The position numbers and the translations under genes were made by a program. DNA of 64,000 bases from Trujillonella endophytica (GTDB lineage: Bacteria > Actinomycetota > Actinomycetes > Mycobacteriales > Geodermatophilaceae), in the NCBI RefSeq assembly GCF_900110555.1, contig NZ_FOEE01000001.1, forward strand, positions 557,027 to 621,026, in the 5' to 3' direction. Numbering within the stretch: the stretch's first letter is position 1; each line of letters opens with the position of its first letter. Under the pieces are notes generated by a model. That model worked only from the letters and a program-made list of their open reading frames with translations, searched no databases and had not been told where the DNA came from. Positions 1 through 8,632 of the stretch are shown one piece after another.

Positions 1-1236
1 GCCTGGGAGCGCGCGGCCACGCCGGCGGAGATCGAGCGCATGTGCGAGGTGCTGGAGGACGCGCTGTCGGCCGGGGCCATGGGCCTGGCCTCCAATCAGC
101 TCGACCACGACAAGTACGAGCGCCCGCTGCCGTCCCAGCAGGCCGACGACGCCGAGTACCGGGCGCTCATGGAGGTCATCGGCCGCCACGAGGGCGCGAC
201 CCTGCAGGTCATCGTCGACCACTTCATGCGCATGACCGGCCCGGCGCAGGCGGAGCGCTTCGGCCGCCTCTCGAAGGAGACCGGCGTCCGGGTGCAGTGG
301 GCCGGCGTGCCCACGCTGACCTTCCAGGCCGAGGTCGGCAAGAAGTCCCTCGAGCTGCACGAGCAGTTCAAGGCCGAGGGCGTCGACGCCTGGACCGGCT
401 ACCACCACGTGTCGCCGACGTCGGTCATCAACTTCGTCAGCTCGCTGGTGTTCGCGCAGAACGGCAACCCCGTCTGGCAGGAGGTCATCAACGCCAGGAC
501 GTGGGAGGAGAAGAGCGCCATGCTCCTCGACGAGGGCTGGCTGGAGCGCGCCCGCAAGGGCTGGGACGAGACGTACTCGCACTCCCTGCTGCACGACCCC
601 TCGGCGCTGACCTTCCTCGACAGCGAGACCGGCTGGGGCCCCATCGACTGCACGCTGGCCGACTACATCGCGCAGGGCGGCTTCGCCCACCCCTCGGACG
701 CGCTGGCCGACTGGGTCTTCAAGAACGGCGCCGAGTCCGTGGTGCACAAGCGCTCGTGGCAGCGCGACGAGGAGCTGCTCATGCGGCTCGTCCGCGACCC
801 GCAGACCGTCGGCAACCTGTCCGACGGCGGCGCCCACGGAAAGATGTTCTGCGGCACCGGCGACAACATCTGGCTGCTGACGGAGTACGTCCGCGACCGG
901 GGGATGCTCACCATCGAGGAGGGCATCCACGCGCTGACCGGCAAGCTCGCGAACTTCTTCAGCCTCCGCGAGCGCGGCGAGATCCGCGAGGGCTTCGCCG
1001 CCGACATCGCCGTGTTCGCGCTCGAGGAGATCGAGCGCCGCAAGGAGGTCAAGATCTGGGACGTGCCGGACGGCACGGGCGGCCGGACCTACCGCTACAC
1101 CCGCGACGCCGCCCCTATGCGGCTGACCCTGGCCAACGGTGTGCCGACGTTCGACAACGGCGTGTTCACCGGCCGCTTCGCCGGCGACTTCGTGGGCCCC
1201 GGCGCCACGCAGCCGACGGTCATGGGCGCCCGCTGA
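1..1236 (+). CDS. N-acyl-D-amino-acid deacylase-like amidohydrolase (5' end outside window)
   Basis: The frame is open from the first base, so the N-terminal metal-binding HxH segment lies upstream of the window; an internal ATG at 40 is unlikely to be the start. About 411 residues are visible. The late motif NLSDGGAH matches the conserved Asp region of the D-aminoacylase branch of amidohydrolase family 3, and the tail (GEIREGFAADIAVF) is the usual return to the small beta-sandwich domain. Family members hydrolyse cyclic or acyl amides in the cytosol using Zn. It resembles the complete gene at 2733-4502, so the two may be paralogues acting on related substrates. A TetR gene follows 22 nt downstream. 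Family assignment is firm; substrate unknown. Confidence 0.85.
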   Translation, partial: AWERAATPAEIERMCEVLEDALSAGAMGLASNQLDHDKYERPLPSQQADDAEYRALMEVIGRHEGATLQVIVDHFMRMTGPAQAERFGRLSKETGVRVQWAGVPTLTFQAEVGKKSLELHEQFKAEGVDAWTGYHHVSPTSVINFVSSLVFAQNGNPVWQEVINARTWEEKSAMLLDEGWLERARKGWDETYSHSLLHDPSALTFLDSETGWGPIDCTLADYIAQGGFAHPSDALADWVFKNGAESVVHKRSWQRDEELLMRLVRDPQTVGNLSDGGAHGKMFCGTGDNIWLLTEYVRDRGMLTIEEGIHALTGKLANFFSLRERGEIREGFAADIAVFALEEIERRKEVKIWDVPDGTGGRTYRYTRDAAPMRLTLANGVPTFDNGVFTGRFAGDFVGPGATQPTVMGAR

Positions 1237-1258
1237 CCCGACCGGGCAGGATGCAGTC

Positions 1259-1897
1259 ATGACATCCGGGGCGCCGTCGCGCGACGGCGCCCCGGACACG
1301 TCCGGCTCGATGCGGCGCAACCCGGGCAGCCGGGACCGCCTGCTGGCCGCGGCGATGGGCACCTTCTGCGAGCGGGGCTACCTGGCCACGTCCGTGGAGG
1401 ACATCGCCGCGGCCGCCGGCGTCAGCCGGATGACCTTCTACCGGCACTTCCGCAACCGCGCCGACGTCGCCGCGGAGCTGTTCCGCGTCGCCGCCGCGGA
1501 GTCGACGCCGCGCTACCTGGCCATCACGTCGGTCGACCACACCGACCGCGACGCCGTCCTCGTGTGGATCCAGGCGCTGTTCGCCGCCGACCGGGCCGAC
1601 CGGCTCCTGCTGCAGGTGTTCACCCAGGCGCGGTCGGACCCCGACGGGTTCACCGAGCGCGCCCAGCAGCTCATGGGGGACCTGATCCGGGAGCTCGGCC
1701 GGTCCATCCCGGCGTTCGCGCTCGACCCCGACGAGCCGACGCAGCGCCGGCGGTGGATCGAGGCCTGGCTGCTGCTGTACGAGATCCTCGACCAGAGCAA
1801 CCACGCGGCACTGAACTCGGGCGTCGCCGTCGACGACCTGGTCCCCGATATCCTCGCCGAGCGCTTCCTGCGATTCGTCACCGCGCCGTCGTCCTGA
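1259..1897 (+). CDS. TetR/AcrR family transcriptional regulator
   Basis: A 212-residue regulator. The N-terminal helix-turn-helix is clear at about residues 33-62 (SVEDIAAAAGVSRMTFYRHF), followed by an all-helical ligand domain with no recognisable ligand signature. The reading frame extends upstream to 1139, but that part overlaps the amidohydrolase gene; the ATG at 1259, with a GGCAGG stretch upstream, gives a normal TetR length. It lies directly behind the amidohydrolase and is probably co-transcribed with it. Autoregulation is typical of the family, but no operator could be identified here. Confidence 0.88.
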   Translation: MTSGAPSRDGAPDTSGSMRRNPGSRDRLLAAAMGTFCERGYLATSVEDIAAAAGVSRMTFYRHFRNRADVAAELFRVAAAESTPRYLAITSVDHTDRDAVLVWIQALFAADRADRLLLQVFTQARSDPDGFTERAQQLMGDLIRELGRSIPAFALDPDEPTQRRRWIEAWLLLYEILDQSNHAALNSGVAVDDLVPDILAERFLRFVTAPSS

Positions 1898-2005
1898 CGG
1901 CCCGACGCGCCGAGCGGCCCGGCGGAGCAGACAACCTCTCCGGCTCGTCGCATCCGGGGGCCGGCGCGCGTCGGCAGGCACCTCGTTCGCCTAGCATCGT
2001 CCGTC

Positions 2006-2635
2006 GTGACGCAGGAGGAGAGGAGTGCCCCGCCCCGGCGGTGGGGCACGGCCAGCGCGCTCCTCGACGACGACGAGGCCCGCCGCCGGCTGATGGCGGC
2101 CGCCGAGCGCTGCATCGTCGCGCGCGGCACCGCCCGGGTGTCCATGGCGCAGGTGGCCGACGAGGCGGGGGTCAACCGCTCGACGCTGTACCGCTACTTC
2201 GCGAGCCGTGACGAGCTCCTCGTCGAGCTGGTCGTGTCCCGTATCGATGCGGCCACGGCGGAGGTCGTCGAGTCGCTGCTGGATCCGCGGGACGCGGCGC
2301 GGTCCCTGCAGGAGATCATCGTCCGGTCCATCAGTTCGGTGGCGCCCAGCCCGCTGAACGCCGCGCTGTTCTCCGAGCGGAGCCATGGCCTCGTGGCCGA
2401 GCTCGAGCTGGGCTCGGAGAGGGTCGTGGACGCCTACCTCGCGAGACTGCGGCCGCTGCTGGACGCCTGGCGGGCCGACGGGCAGCTACGCCCCGATCTG
2501 GACGTGCGCGAGACGGTCCGGTGGATGATCGCCGTCTCCCTGACGCTGCTCGGGTCCCCGTGGCGCACCCGGTCGCTCAGCGAGCGGGCCCTGGCGGTCG
2601 AGCAGTACTTCGTCCGGGCCGTCGTCACCCCCTGA
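2006..2635 (+). CDS. TetR/AcrR family transcriptional regulator
   Basis: A 209-residue protein starting at GTG. The HTH (VSMAQVADEAGVNRSTLYRYF) occupies roughly residues 45-65, followed by a C-terminal domain containing SRIDAAT, PLNAALFSE and WRADGQLRPDLDVRETVRW. These same blocks recur in the TetR at 21605-22276, so the two are paralogues within one island. It precedes the amidohydrolase at 2733 by 97 nt and is its likely local regulator. Ligand unknown. Confidence 0.88.
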   Translation: MTQEERSAPPRRWGTASALLDDDEARRRLMAAAERCIVARGTARVSMAQVADEAGVNRSTLYRYFASRDELLVELVVSRIDAATAEVVESLLDPRDAARSLQEIIVRSISSVAPSPLNAALFSERSHGLVAELELGSERVVDAYLARLRPLLDAWRADGQLRPDLDVRETVRWMIAVSLTLLGSPWRTRSLSERALAVEQYFVRAVVTP

Positions 2636-2732
2636 TCGACCCGCGCGCCCGCCCCGAGGGCTGTTCAGACATCTACGCGAATCTGTATGGTCCTGTCGAC
2701 CGGAAACGCGACGCCGCGCGCTGGAGGCAACC

Positions 2733-4502
2733 ATGTACGACACCGTGATCCGAGGCGGAACCGTCGTCGACGGGACCGGCGCCGCCGCGTACCGAGCCGA
2801 CGTCGCCGTGCAGGACGGCGTGATCGTCGAGATCGGCCGCGTGACCTCGCCCGCTCGTGAGTCGATCGACGCCGACGGCGCGCTCGTGACGCCCGGCTTC
2901 ATCGATCTGCACACCCACTACGACGGCCAGTTCCTGTGGGACGACACGATCGACCCGAGCTTCTCGCACGGGGTGACCACGGCGATCGCCGGCAACTGCG
3001 GCGTCGGCTTCGCTCCGGTGGTCCCGGAGCACCGGCAGCAGCTCATCGAGGTGATGGAGGGCGTCGAGGACATCCCGGGACTCGTGCTGGACGAAGGCCT
3101 CGACTGGGACTGGCGCAGCTTTCCCGACTACCTCGACCGGATCGCGGCGCGCCGGTACTCGATGGACGTGGCCAGCCACCTCACCCACGCGCCGCTGCGG
3201 GTGTTCGTCATGGGGGAGCGGGCGCTGGAGCACCAGGCCGCGACCGCCGAGGACATCCGGCAGATGGCCGACCTGCTGCGCCAGGCCATGGACGCCGGGG
3301 CGCTCGGCTTCTCGACCGGCCGCCTGGTCGAGCACATCTCCAGCAGCGGAGCCAAGATCCCCGGCACGTTCGCCGAGGAGGTCGAGCTGATCGCGCTCGC
3401 CGAGGCGCTGGGGGAGAGCGGTCGGGGCGTGTTCCAGATCGTGCCCAAGGGAGCGATCGGTGCGGTCATCGCCGAGGCTGACGGGCGGGACGAGCGCCTG
3501 GCCGAGCACCGGCTCTACGAGCGCATCGCGACCGCTGCCGGCCGGCCGGTGACCTACTCGATCACCGAGGTGGGCAGCGACCCCGAGGACATCTGGCTGA
3601 TGGTCGCGGAGAGTGAGAAGGCGGCGTCGGCCGGGCTGGAGCTCCGGCCGCAGATCGCGACCCGCGGCACCGGACTGATCAGCCTGCTCGACGGCTACCA
3701 CGTCTTCCTGATGAAGCCGTCGTACCGGGAGATCGCCCATCTGCCCGTGCGGGAGCGCATCGCGGCCATGCGGGAGCCGGCGCGGCGGCGGGCGATCCTC
3801 GACGAGGAGCACGTCGAGGGGGAGTACGCCGACCAGCCGATCGTCGGGCCGATGCTGCGGCGCATGCAGGTCCGCCTCCCGCTGACCTACGTCCTGTCCT
3901 CGCCGCTGGACTACGAGCCCGGTCCCGACCGGACCGTGGGGATGCTGGCCGCCGCCGCGGGCACGACGCCCGAGGAGTTCATCTACGACCACTACACCGC
4001 CACCGACGACGGCGGGAACTTCAACGTGATCTTCGCGCTGAACTACGCCAACGGGAACCTGGACCACGTGCACGGCCTGCTGGAGAAGCCGGTCGTGCTG
4101 AGCAGCCTGGCCGACGGCGGCGCCCACATGAAGGTCATGTGCGACGCCTCCCAACCCACGTTCCAGCTCGCGTTCTGGACGCGCGACCGCACCCGTGGAC
4201 CGCTCCTGCCGCTGGAGTTGGCCGTGCACAAGCTCACCGGCGCGGGGGCGGCGCTGTACGGGCTGGACGACCGCGGCACCGTCGAGGTCGGCAGGCGTGC
4301 CGACCTCAACGTGATCGACTACGACCGGCTGCAGCTGGACTGGCCGCGCATGGTCGGCGACCTGCCCAGTGGCAGCTCGCGGATGCTGCAGGGCTCGACG
4401 GGCTACCTCGCCACGCTCGTGGCCGGCACGACGACGCGCCGCGACGACGCCGACACCGGCGCGCGGCCGGGCCGGTTGCTCCGCGCGGGCGCAGGCCGCT
4501 GA
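2733..4502 (+). CDS. N-acyl-D-amino-acid deacylase-like amidohydrolase
   Basis: A complete 589-residue member of amidohydrolase family 3. The N-terminal strand ([11 protein letters not shown]) leads to DLHTHYDGQ, the HxH metal pair near residue 60, and [11 protein letters not shown], which contains the Cys that bridges metal in D-aminoacylases. The late motif SLADGGAH supplies the catalytic Asp. Length is slightly above the 480-560 residues usual for the family. ATG start with a GGAGG Shine-Dalgarno 7 nt upstream. Family members cleave N-acyl-D-amino acids or related amides; the true substrate is not visible. The C-terminus is Arg/Ala rich. A GC-rich hairpin follows at 4543-4566. Confidence 0.88.
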   Translation: MYDTVIRGGTVVDGTGAAAYRADVAVQDGVIVEIGRVTSPARESIDADGALVTPGFIDLHTHYDGQFLWDDTIDPSFSHGVTTAIAGNCGVGFAPVVPEHRQQLIEVMEGVEDIPGLVLDEGLDWDWRSFPDYLDRIAARRYSMDVASHLTHAPLRVFVMGERALEHQAATAEDIRQMADLLRQAMDAGALGFSTGRLVEHISSSGAKIPGTFAEEVELIALAEALGESGRGVFQIVPKGAIGAVIAEADGRDERLAEHRLYERIATAAGRPVTYSITEVGSDPEDIWLMVAESEKAASAGLELRPQIATRGTGLISLLDGYHVFLMKPSYREIAHLPVRERIAAMREPARRRAILDEEHVEGEYADQPIVGPMLRRMQVRLPLTYVLSSPLDYEPGPDRTVGMLAAAAGTTPEEFIYDHYTATDDGGNFNVIFALNYANGNLDHVHGLLEKPVVLSSLADGGAHMKVMCDASQPTFQLAFWTRDRTRGPLLPLELAVHKLTGAGAALYGLDDRGTVEVGRRADLNVIDYDRLQLDWPRMVGDLPSGSSRMLQGSTGYLATLVAGTTTRRDDADTGARPGRLLRAGAGR

Positions 4503-4542
4503 CGCGACGTCCGATGCGGGCCGGAGCCCCCGGGAGCCGCGT

Positions 4543-4566
4543 GCCGGGCGAGCGCGAGCGCCCGGC
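4543..4566 (+). terminator. GC-rich hairpin after the amidohydrolase
   Basis: Perfect 8-bp arms GCCGGGCG / CGCCCGGC around an 8-nt loop, 40 nt past the amidohydrolase stop. No U-tract, as is common for actinobacterial terminators. Modest support because the region is very GC-rich. Confidence 0.45.
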
Positions 4567-4626
4567 CCCGGCGGGCGCCGGAGACGACGGCGTCCCGCCC
4601 CATGCTGTCGATGGTCTCGCGCTCGG

Positions 4627-4827
4627 TCAGCGGTTGCTCCTGCGGAGCGGGATGTTCTCGTAGTAGGGGATGGCGATCTCCTCGACGCGGGTGACCACGA
4701 CGCCGGCGCAGCCCAGGCCCTGCGCGACCACGTGGTAGGCGCTGCGGGCCAGGTCGACCACGGCGGTGTTCTTCGCGCCGAACACCAGCTCCTGGCCGTG
4801 CTCGGAGATGCCCCAGCCGGCGTTGTT
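4627..4827 (-). pseudogene. Decayed 3' fragment of a ThDP-dependent decarboxylase-like gene
   Basis: This stretch matches the 3' end of the ThDP enzyme at 11148-12881, with about five mismatches over about 180 bases. It encodes a 66-residue tail starting NNAGWGIS and ending just after IPYYENIP. It lacks exactly 126 bases (42 codons) present in the intact copy, and the junction falls at a 9-bp sequence, GGCGATCTC, that occurs at both ends of the missing segment (11184-11192 and 11310-11318). Similarity stops abruptly at 4827, 24 bases past the stop of the acyl-CoA synthetase gene. No start codon context or upstream domain remains, so this is a non-functional remnant of a duplicated or lost second ThDP gene. 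Confidence 0.85.
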
Positions 4828-4851
4828 TGACGATGAGGCCTGCCCGGACCG

Positions 4852-6945
4852 TCAGCCGGCCGCGCCCCAGGTCGTCAGCGCGTCGAGCGCCTCGATCCGG
4901 TCGCCGCGGACGAACAGCGGGTTGACCTCCAGCGCGGCCAGGTCGGGGCCGCACGCCGCGGCCGCCTCCCCGATGCCCACGGCGACCTCGGCGAGACGGG
5001 TCAGGTCCGTGGGCGGGATGCCGCGGTAGCCCCGCAGGAGGCGCCCCACGCGCGAGGACGCGAGCCCGGCGGCGACCTCCGCCACGGGAGCCGGCAGCAG
5101 GTGCAGCACGGTCTCGTCGAGGGCCTCGACCCAGAACCCGCCGAGCCCGACCGCGAGCACGAGACCCCACTGCGGGTCGCGCACGACGCCGACCAGCAGC
5201 TCGACGCCGCCGGTCCGCATCGGCGCCACCAGCACGCCGTCGATCTCCGCCTCCGGCACCGCGGAGTGCACCGACGCCACGACGCGGCCGAACGCCTCCC
5301 CGGCGGCGGCGCCCTCGACGCCGAGCACCACGCCGCCGACCTCGCTCTTGTGCGCGATGTCGGCCGACAGCACCTTCACGGCCACCGGGCCGCCGATCCG
5401 CTCGGCGGCCGCCTGCGCCTCCGCGACCGTCGTGGCCACGAGCACCGGGGCCACCGGGACGCCGTGCGCGGCGAGGTGCGCCAGCACCTCCCGCTCGGTC
5501 CGCGGCGGGGTCGCCGGCGCGGGTCCGGCGGGGGTGGGGGCCGGCCGGGGTGCGTCGAGGCTGCGCGACCACCGGGTGAGGTGGCCGACGGCCGCCATCA
5601 CGTGCCGCTGGCCGGGGGCGGCGAAGCCGATGCCGTGCCGCGCCAGGTACGCCCGGCCGTGGGAGTTCACCGGCTGCTCGTGGTTGGTGAACAGCGCGGT
5701 GGGCCGGGCGGCGCCGCCGACGGCGCGGCCGATGAGCTCCAGCGTGGTCGGCATCCGCGGCGGATCGGTCGCCGGGACGTCCCAGTTGACCAGCGTCAGC
5801 CCGACGGCGGGATCGCGGGAGACGATGTCGGGGACGCTGGTCCACAGCGACTCGTCCCGCACGGCCGCGCCGGTGAGGTCCAGGGGGTTGTGCAGCTGGC
5901 CGAGGTCGGAGAGGACCTCGCGCAGCTCCGCCCGGGTCTCCGGCGCGAACTCGGGGAGCTCCACGCCGGTGGCCGCGCCGAGGTCGGAGGCGATCTCGCA
6001 GACCCCGCCCGACATGGAGACGACGGCGACGCCGGTCGGCCGGATCGGGCCGGTGTCGGCGAGCAGCGCGGCGGTGGTCACCAGCTCCTCGACGGTGCCG
6101 ACCCGGGAGATGCCCAGCCGCCGGCACACCGCGTCGAACACCCGGTCGTCGCCCACGACCGCGTTCGTGTGCGCCGCCGCGATGGCCGCGGTGGCCGGGG
6201 CCGCGCCGGCCTTGATGGCGACGAGGGGCGTGCGGGCGGCGAGCGCGCGCTCGGCGGCGGCGGTGAAGGCCGCGGCGTCGGTGATCCCCTCGAGGAACAG
6301 GGCGATCGCCCGCACCTCGGGCACCTGGACCAGGTAGTCGACCAGATCCGCCGACGACACGTTCATCTCGTTGCCGGTGGCGATCAGGTGGGTGAAGTCG
6401 ACCCCCTGCTGGGCGCCGTACCGGGCGATCGCCGTCGCCACCGAGCCGCTCACCGCGACCACGGCGACCGAGCCCGGGCCCTCCTGCGGGACGAAGGGGA
6501 TGGAGCCCAGCGCGACCCGGTCGAGGAGGTTGCGGAAGCCCAGGCAGTTGGGCCCGAGGACGCGCACGCCGGCCGATGCGCACAGCCGGGCGAGCTCGGC
6601 CTGCCGGGCCGCGCCCTCGCCGCCGACCTCGGCGAACCCGCCGGCGAGGACGACGAGGTTGCCGACGCCGGCGGCGATCGCGTCGGCGGCGGCGTCCAGG
6701 ATCGCCTCGTAGGGCACGCACAGGTAGGCGGTGTCGACGCGCTCGCCGATCGAGCGGCAGTCGATCGCGGAGGCCCGGCCGTAGGCAGGCGCGCCCCGGC
6801 GGTTGACCAGGTGCACGCCGCCGCGGTACCCGATGCCCTCCAGGGCGGTCATGGCCAGGTTCGAGTAGTGGTTGCGCTCGGAGGCCCCGACGATCGCGAC
6901 GGAGGAGGGATTGAGCAGGGCGTCCAGGCGGTGCTCTCGGGTCAC
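4852..6945 (-). CDS. ADP-forming acyl-CoA synthetase (acetate-CoA ligase-like, fused subunits)
   Basis: A 697-residue fused NDP-forming acyl-CoA synthetase. Order: CoA-binding Rossmann domain (SSVAIVGAS near residue 15), succinyl-CoA-ligase-like domains with the conserved AAHTNA segment (His259, the expected phospho-histidine), then a C-terminal ATP-grasp domain from about residue 480 (PVAVKVLSADIAHKSEVGGV). The reaction couples acyl-CoA and NDP/NTP interconversion in the cytosol. I prefer the GTG at 6945; the frame also has a GTG at 6963, but that would bury a perfect palindrome inside the coding region. Divergent from the thiolase/DUF35 pair, so probably controlled by the same operator. Acyl specificity unknown. 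Confidence 0.88.
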   Translation of the reverse strand: MTREHRLDALLNPSSVAIVGASERNHYSNLAMTALEGIGYRGGVHLVNRRGAPAYGRASAIDCRSIGERVDTAYLCVPYEAILDAAADAIAAGVGNLVVLAGGFAEVGGEGAARQAELARLCASAGVRVLGPNCLGFRNLLDRVALGSIPFVPQEGPGSVAVVAVSGSVATAIARYGAQQGVDFTHLIATGNEMNVSSADLVDYLVQVPEVRAIALFLEGITDAAAFTAAAERALAARTPLVAIKAGAAPATAAIAAAHTNAVVGDDRVFDAVCRRLGISRVGTVEELVTTAALLADTGPIRPTGVAVVSMSGGVCEIASDLGAATGVELPEFAPETRAELREVLSDLGQLHNPLDLTGAAVRDESLWTSVPDIVSRDPAVGLTLVNWDVPATDPPRMPTTLELIGRAVGGAARPTALFTNHEQPVNSHGRAYLARHGIGFAAPGQRHVMAAVGHLTRWSRSLDAPRPAPTPAGPAPATPPRTEREVLAHLAAHGVPVAPVLVATTVAEAQAAAERIGGPVAVKVLSADIAHKSEVGGVVLGVEGAAAGEAFGRVVASVHSAVPEAEIDGVLVAPMRTGGVELLVGVVRDPQWGLVLAVGLGGFWVEALDETVLHLLPAPVAEVAAGLASSRVGRLLRGYRGIPPTDLTRLAEVAVGIGEAAAACGPDLAALEVNPLFVRGDRIEALDALTTWGAAG

Positions 6946-6968
6946 GATGTGACACGTTGTCACATCGT
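6944..6968. promoter_or_regulatory. Perfect 25-bp palindromic operator between divergent genes
   Basis: Eleven-base arms (ACGATGTGACA and its exact reverse complement) flank a central CGT. The site abuts the start of the acyl-CoA synthetase and lies 48 nt upstream of the thiolase-like start, the expected position for a repressor serving both. The TGTGACA/TGTCACA core is compatible with a TetR or GntR dimer, but no regulator gene is adjacent. Confidence 0.7.
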
Positions 6969-7016
6969 TGTGGGCCGGGTCACGTCGGCGCGGCGGCGGT
7001 CTGCGAAGCTCCGTCC

Positions 7017-8231
7017 GTGGACTCCCGACCCGGCGCAGGGGACCGCCCGCCGCTGCGCGCCCGGCTGGTCGGTGCGGCCGAGTACCCGGCCCGCCGCTTC
7101 TCGCAGGCGCCCACCGCGACCACCCTGGAGCAGGCGGCCGACCTCGTGCTGCTCGCGCTGGCCGACGCCGGTCTGACCCTGGCCGACCTCGACGGGCTCT
7201 CCGTGCGCGGGGTCTACGTCAGCGACCAGTTCCTCCCCGCGACCGTCGCGGAGTACCTCGGGGTGCGGCTGCGGTTCGGTGACGCCCCCGACCTCGGCGG
7301 GGCGACCGCGGCCGGGATGGTGTGGCGCGCCGGCGCGGCCATCGAGCGGGGCGTCGCCGACGTCGTCGTCTGCGTGTACCCGGGCAACTACCCGCCGCCG
7401 GCGCCCGACGGCGACTGGCGCAGCTTCGGGGCGTCGTCCTACCTGCCCGGCTCCCCGCAGGCGGAGTTCGAGATCCCGCTCGGCCACCTCGGGCAGAACG
7501 TGCCCTACGCCCTGATCGCCCAGCGGTACGCGCACGAGCGCGGGTACGACCCGCGCGCGATGGCCCGCCTGGTGGTGCAGCAGCGGCGCAACGCCTGCGC
7601 GAACCCCGCCGCGATCACGTTCGGGCAACCGGTGACCGAGGACGACGTGCTGGCGAGCAGGATGATCGCCCCGCCGCTGCGGCTGCTGGAGATCGTCCGC
7701 CCCGTGCGCGGCGGGGCGGCGGTGGTCCTGGCCTCCCCGGCGGTGGCCGCGCGGACGCGGTCGCGGCCCGTCGAGCTCGCCGGCTACGGCGAGGGGATCG
7801 CCACGAAGTCGCCGCACTGGGCGCGCGACCTGCTCGACGTCCCGCTGCGCGAGGCGGCGGCGACGGCGTTCGCGATGGCGGGCGTGGGGCCCGCTGACGT
7901 CGACGCCGCCCAGGTCTACGACTGCTACACGATCGCCGTGCTCCTGGCGCTCGAGGCCGCCGGCTTCTGCCCGGCGGGGGAGGGGATGGAGTTCCTCCGC
8001 ACCCGGGGGTTCGGGCCCGGCGGGGACTTCCCGCTGAACACCAACGGCGGCCAACTCGGCTTCGGCCAGGCGGGGGGAGCGGGCGGGATGACGCACGTCG
8101 TGGAGGGGTACCGGCAGGCGGCGGGCCGGTGCGGGCACCGGCAGGTGCCCGGGTGCGGCACGGTCTTCGTCAGCGGGAACGGCGGCGTCATGAGCGAGCA
8201 GGTGGCGCTGGTGCTGCGGGCCGCCGCGTGA
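7017..8231 (+). CDS. Thiolase-like / lipid-transfer (SCP2-type) protein lacking the nucleophilic Cys
   Basis: A 404-residue thiolase-fold protein of the SCP2/Ltp type. Where active thiolases have an N-G-C-A segment, this protein reads GGATAAG (Ala96), so a canonical acyl-enzyme cannot form there. It retains the later VYDCYT and GGQLGFGQAGGAGG blocks of this subfamily. It overlaps a DUF35 gene by 4 nt. Such pairs form complexes in actinobacterial steroid catabolism (Ltp2 with the ChsH2 DUF35 domain) that perform retro-aldol cleavage of acyl-CoA; by analogy this may be an aldolase rather than a thiolase. GTG 7017 is chosen because the longer frame to 6957 runs through the operator. Confidence 0.82.
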   Translation: MDSRPGAGDRPPLRARLVGAAEYPARRFSQAPTATTLEQAADLVLLALADAGLTLADLDGLSVRGVYVSDQFLPATVAEYLGVRLRFGDAPDLGGATAAGMVWRAGAAIERGVADVVVCVYPGNYPPPAPDGDWRSFGASSYLPGSPQAEFEIPLGHLGQNVPYALIAQRYAHERGYDPRAMARLVVQQRRNACANPAAITFGQPVTEDDVLASRMIAPPLRLLEIVRPVRGGAAVVLASPAVAARTRSRPVELAGYGEGIATKSPHWARDLLDVPLREAAATAFAMAGVGPADVDAAQVYDCYTIAVLLALEAAGFCPAGEGMEFLRTRGFGPGGDFPLNTNGGQLGFGQAGGAGGMTHVVEGYRQAAGRCGHRQVPGCGTVFVSGNGGVMSEQVALVLRAAA

Positions 8232-8632
8232 GCGCGGGCGCGCCCCCGGTCGTCACCGAGATCGCCCGCCCCTGGTGGGACGCGCTCGCCCGCGGCGAGG
8301 TCGCCGTCCAGTCGTGCTCGTCGTGCGCGGGCTGGGTGTTCTACCCGCGCCCGTTCTGCCCGTCCTGCGGCGGCCGGGACCTGGCGTGGCGGACCGTGGA
8401 CCCGGCCGCGACCCTCTACACCTGGACCGTCGCCGAGGCGCCGGTGTCGCCGCACTTCGCACACCTGCACCGGCCGGTACTGGCGGTCGCGGAGCTCGGC
8501 ATCGGCGTCCGGGTGCCGACGACGCTGGTCCACGCCGACCCCGACGACGTGCGGATCGGCATGGCGCTGACCCCGGTCTTCGACGCGGGCACCTATCCCG
8601 GGTTCACGCTGCTGCGGTACCGGCCTGCCTAG
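8228..8632 (+). CDS. DUF35 / OB-fold Zn-ribbon partner protein
   Basis: A 134-residue protein with a rubredoxin-like Zn ribbon (Cys30, Cys33, Cys44, Cys47) followed by an OB-fold containing the TLYTWTVAEAPVSPHF block. DUF35 proteins bind the acyl-CoA and scaffold a thiolase-like partner. Its GTG overlaps the stop of the thiolase-like gene by 4 nt, implying coupled translation and a 1:1 complex. Its TAG stop overlaps the stop of the convergent enoyl-CoA hydratase gene. Confidence 0.88.
   Translation: MSAGAPPVVTEIARPWWDALARGEVAVQSCSSCAGWVFYPRPFCPSCGGRDLAWRTVDPAATLYTWTVAEAPVSPHFAHLHRPVLAVAELGIGVRVPTTLVHADPDDVRIGMALTPVFDAGTYPGFTLLRYRPA

Noticed and set aside
2661..2732. Imperfect dyad CAGA...TCTG upstream of the amidohydrolase at 2733
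   Set aside because: Only four paired bases; indistinguishable from chance.
6946..6963. Six extra N-terminal codons (GTG at 6963) for the acyl-CoA synthetase
   Set aside because: They would code through the perfect palindrome; the GTG at 6945 gives the usual family N-terminus.
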